Under the pieces are notes generated by a model, which saw nothing but the letters and a program-made list of their open reading frames with translations, ran no database searches and had not been told where the DNA came from. Positions 6,571-6,588 of a stretch of DNA of 6,588 bases are shown in pieces (position 1 is the stretch's first letter; every line of letters starts with the position of its first letter). This stretch comes from JAEUMW01 sp039807745 (GTDB lineage Bacteria > Pseudomonadota > Gammaproteobacteria > Burkholderiales > JAEUMW01), in assembly GCA_039807745.1 (NCBI GenBank), contig JBDHRV010000168.1, forward strand, positions 1-6,588. Direction: 5' to 3'. The position numbers and the translations under genes are program-made.

Positions 6571-6588
6571 TCGACTGTTCGACCTAAG

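Overview
The window is GC-rich bacterial DNA, probably from a member of the Pseudomonadota, although nothing in it fixes the taxon. All five supportable genes lie on the minus strand, so transcription runs from the right edge to the left. I saw no tRNA, rRNA, CRISPR array, insertion sequence or phage gene. The long plus-strand ORFs are antisense shadows of the real genes.

In transcription order: (1) 6454-4355 encodes a 699-residue protein. Its N-terminal half looks like a MACPF/CDC-type pore-forming domain, with a near-match to the MACPF signature (FGDSF-x6-GG) flanked by two amphipathic segments. Four and a half 22-residue leucine-rich repeats and a beta-rich C-terminal domain follow. It has no signal peptide. 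(2) A gap of about 270 bp holds at most a weak hairpin and a weak promoter. (3) 4084-2399 encodes a cytoplasmic M14 zinc carboxypeptidase with its full metal and catalytic residue set. (4) 2382-1522 encodes a transglutaminase/papain-fold cysteine enzyme with a Cys-His-Asp triad, 16 nt after the peptidase stop and almost certainly in the same operon. (5) 1434-1210 encodes a 74-residue protein that is essentially one uninterrupted heptad-repeat coiled coil. (6) 1146 to the left edge encodes a TIR domain fused to a formylglycine-generating-enzyme (FGE/SUMF1)-type domain, cut off by the window edge.

The two ends carry architectures associated with biological conflict: a signal-less pore-former with a recognition-type repeat module, and a TIR enzyme domain with an FGE/C-type-lectin-like module. 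The middle holds a peptidase/cysteine-enzyme pair of a more ordinary kind. The most interesting candidates are the MACPF-LRR fusion and the coiled-coil plus TIR-FGE pair. Whether they belong to one system or are merely neighbours cannot be decided from this window. A defence or self/non-self recognition role is inference, not something the sequence proves.
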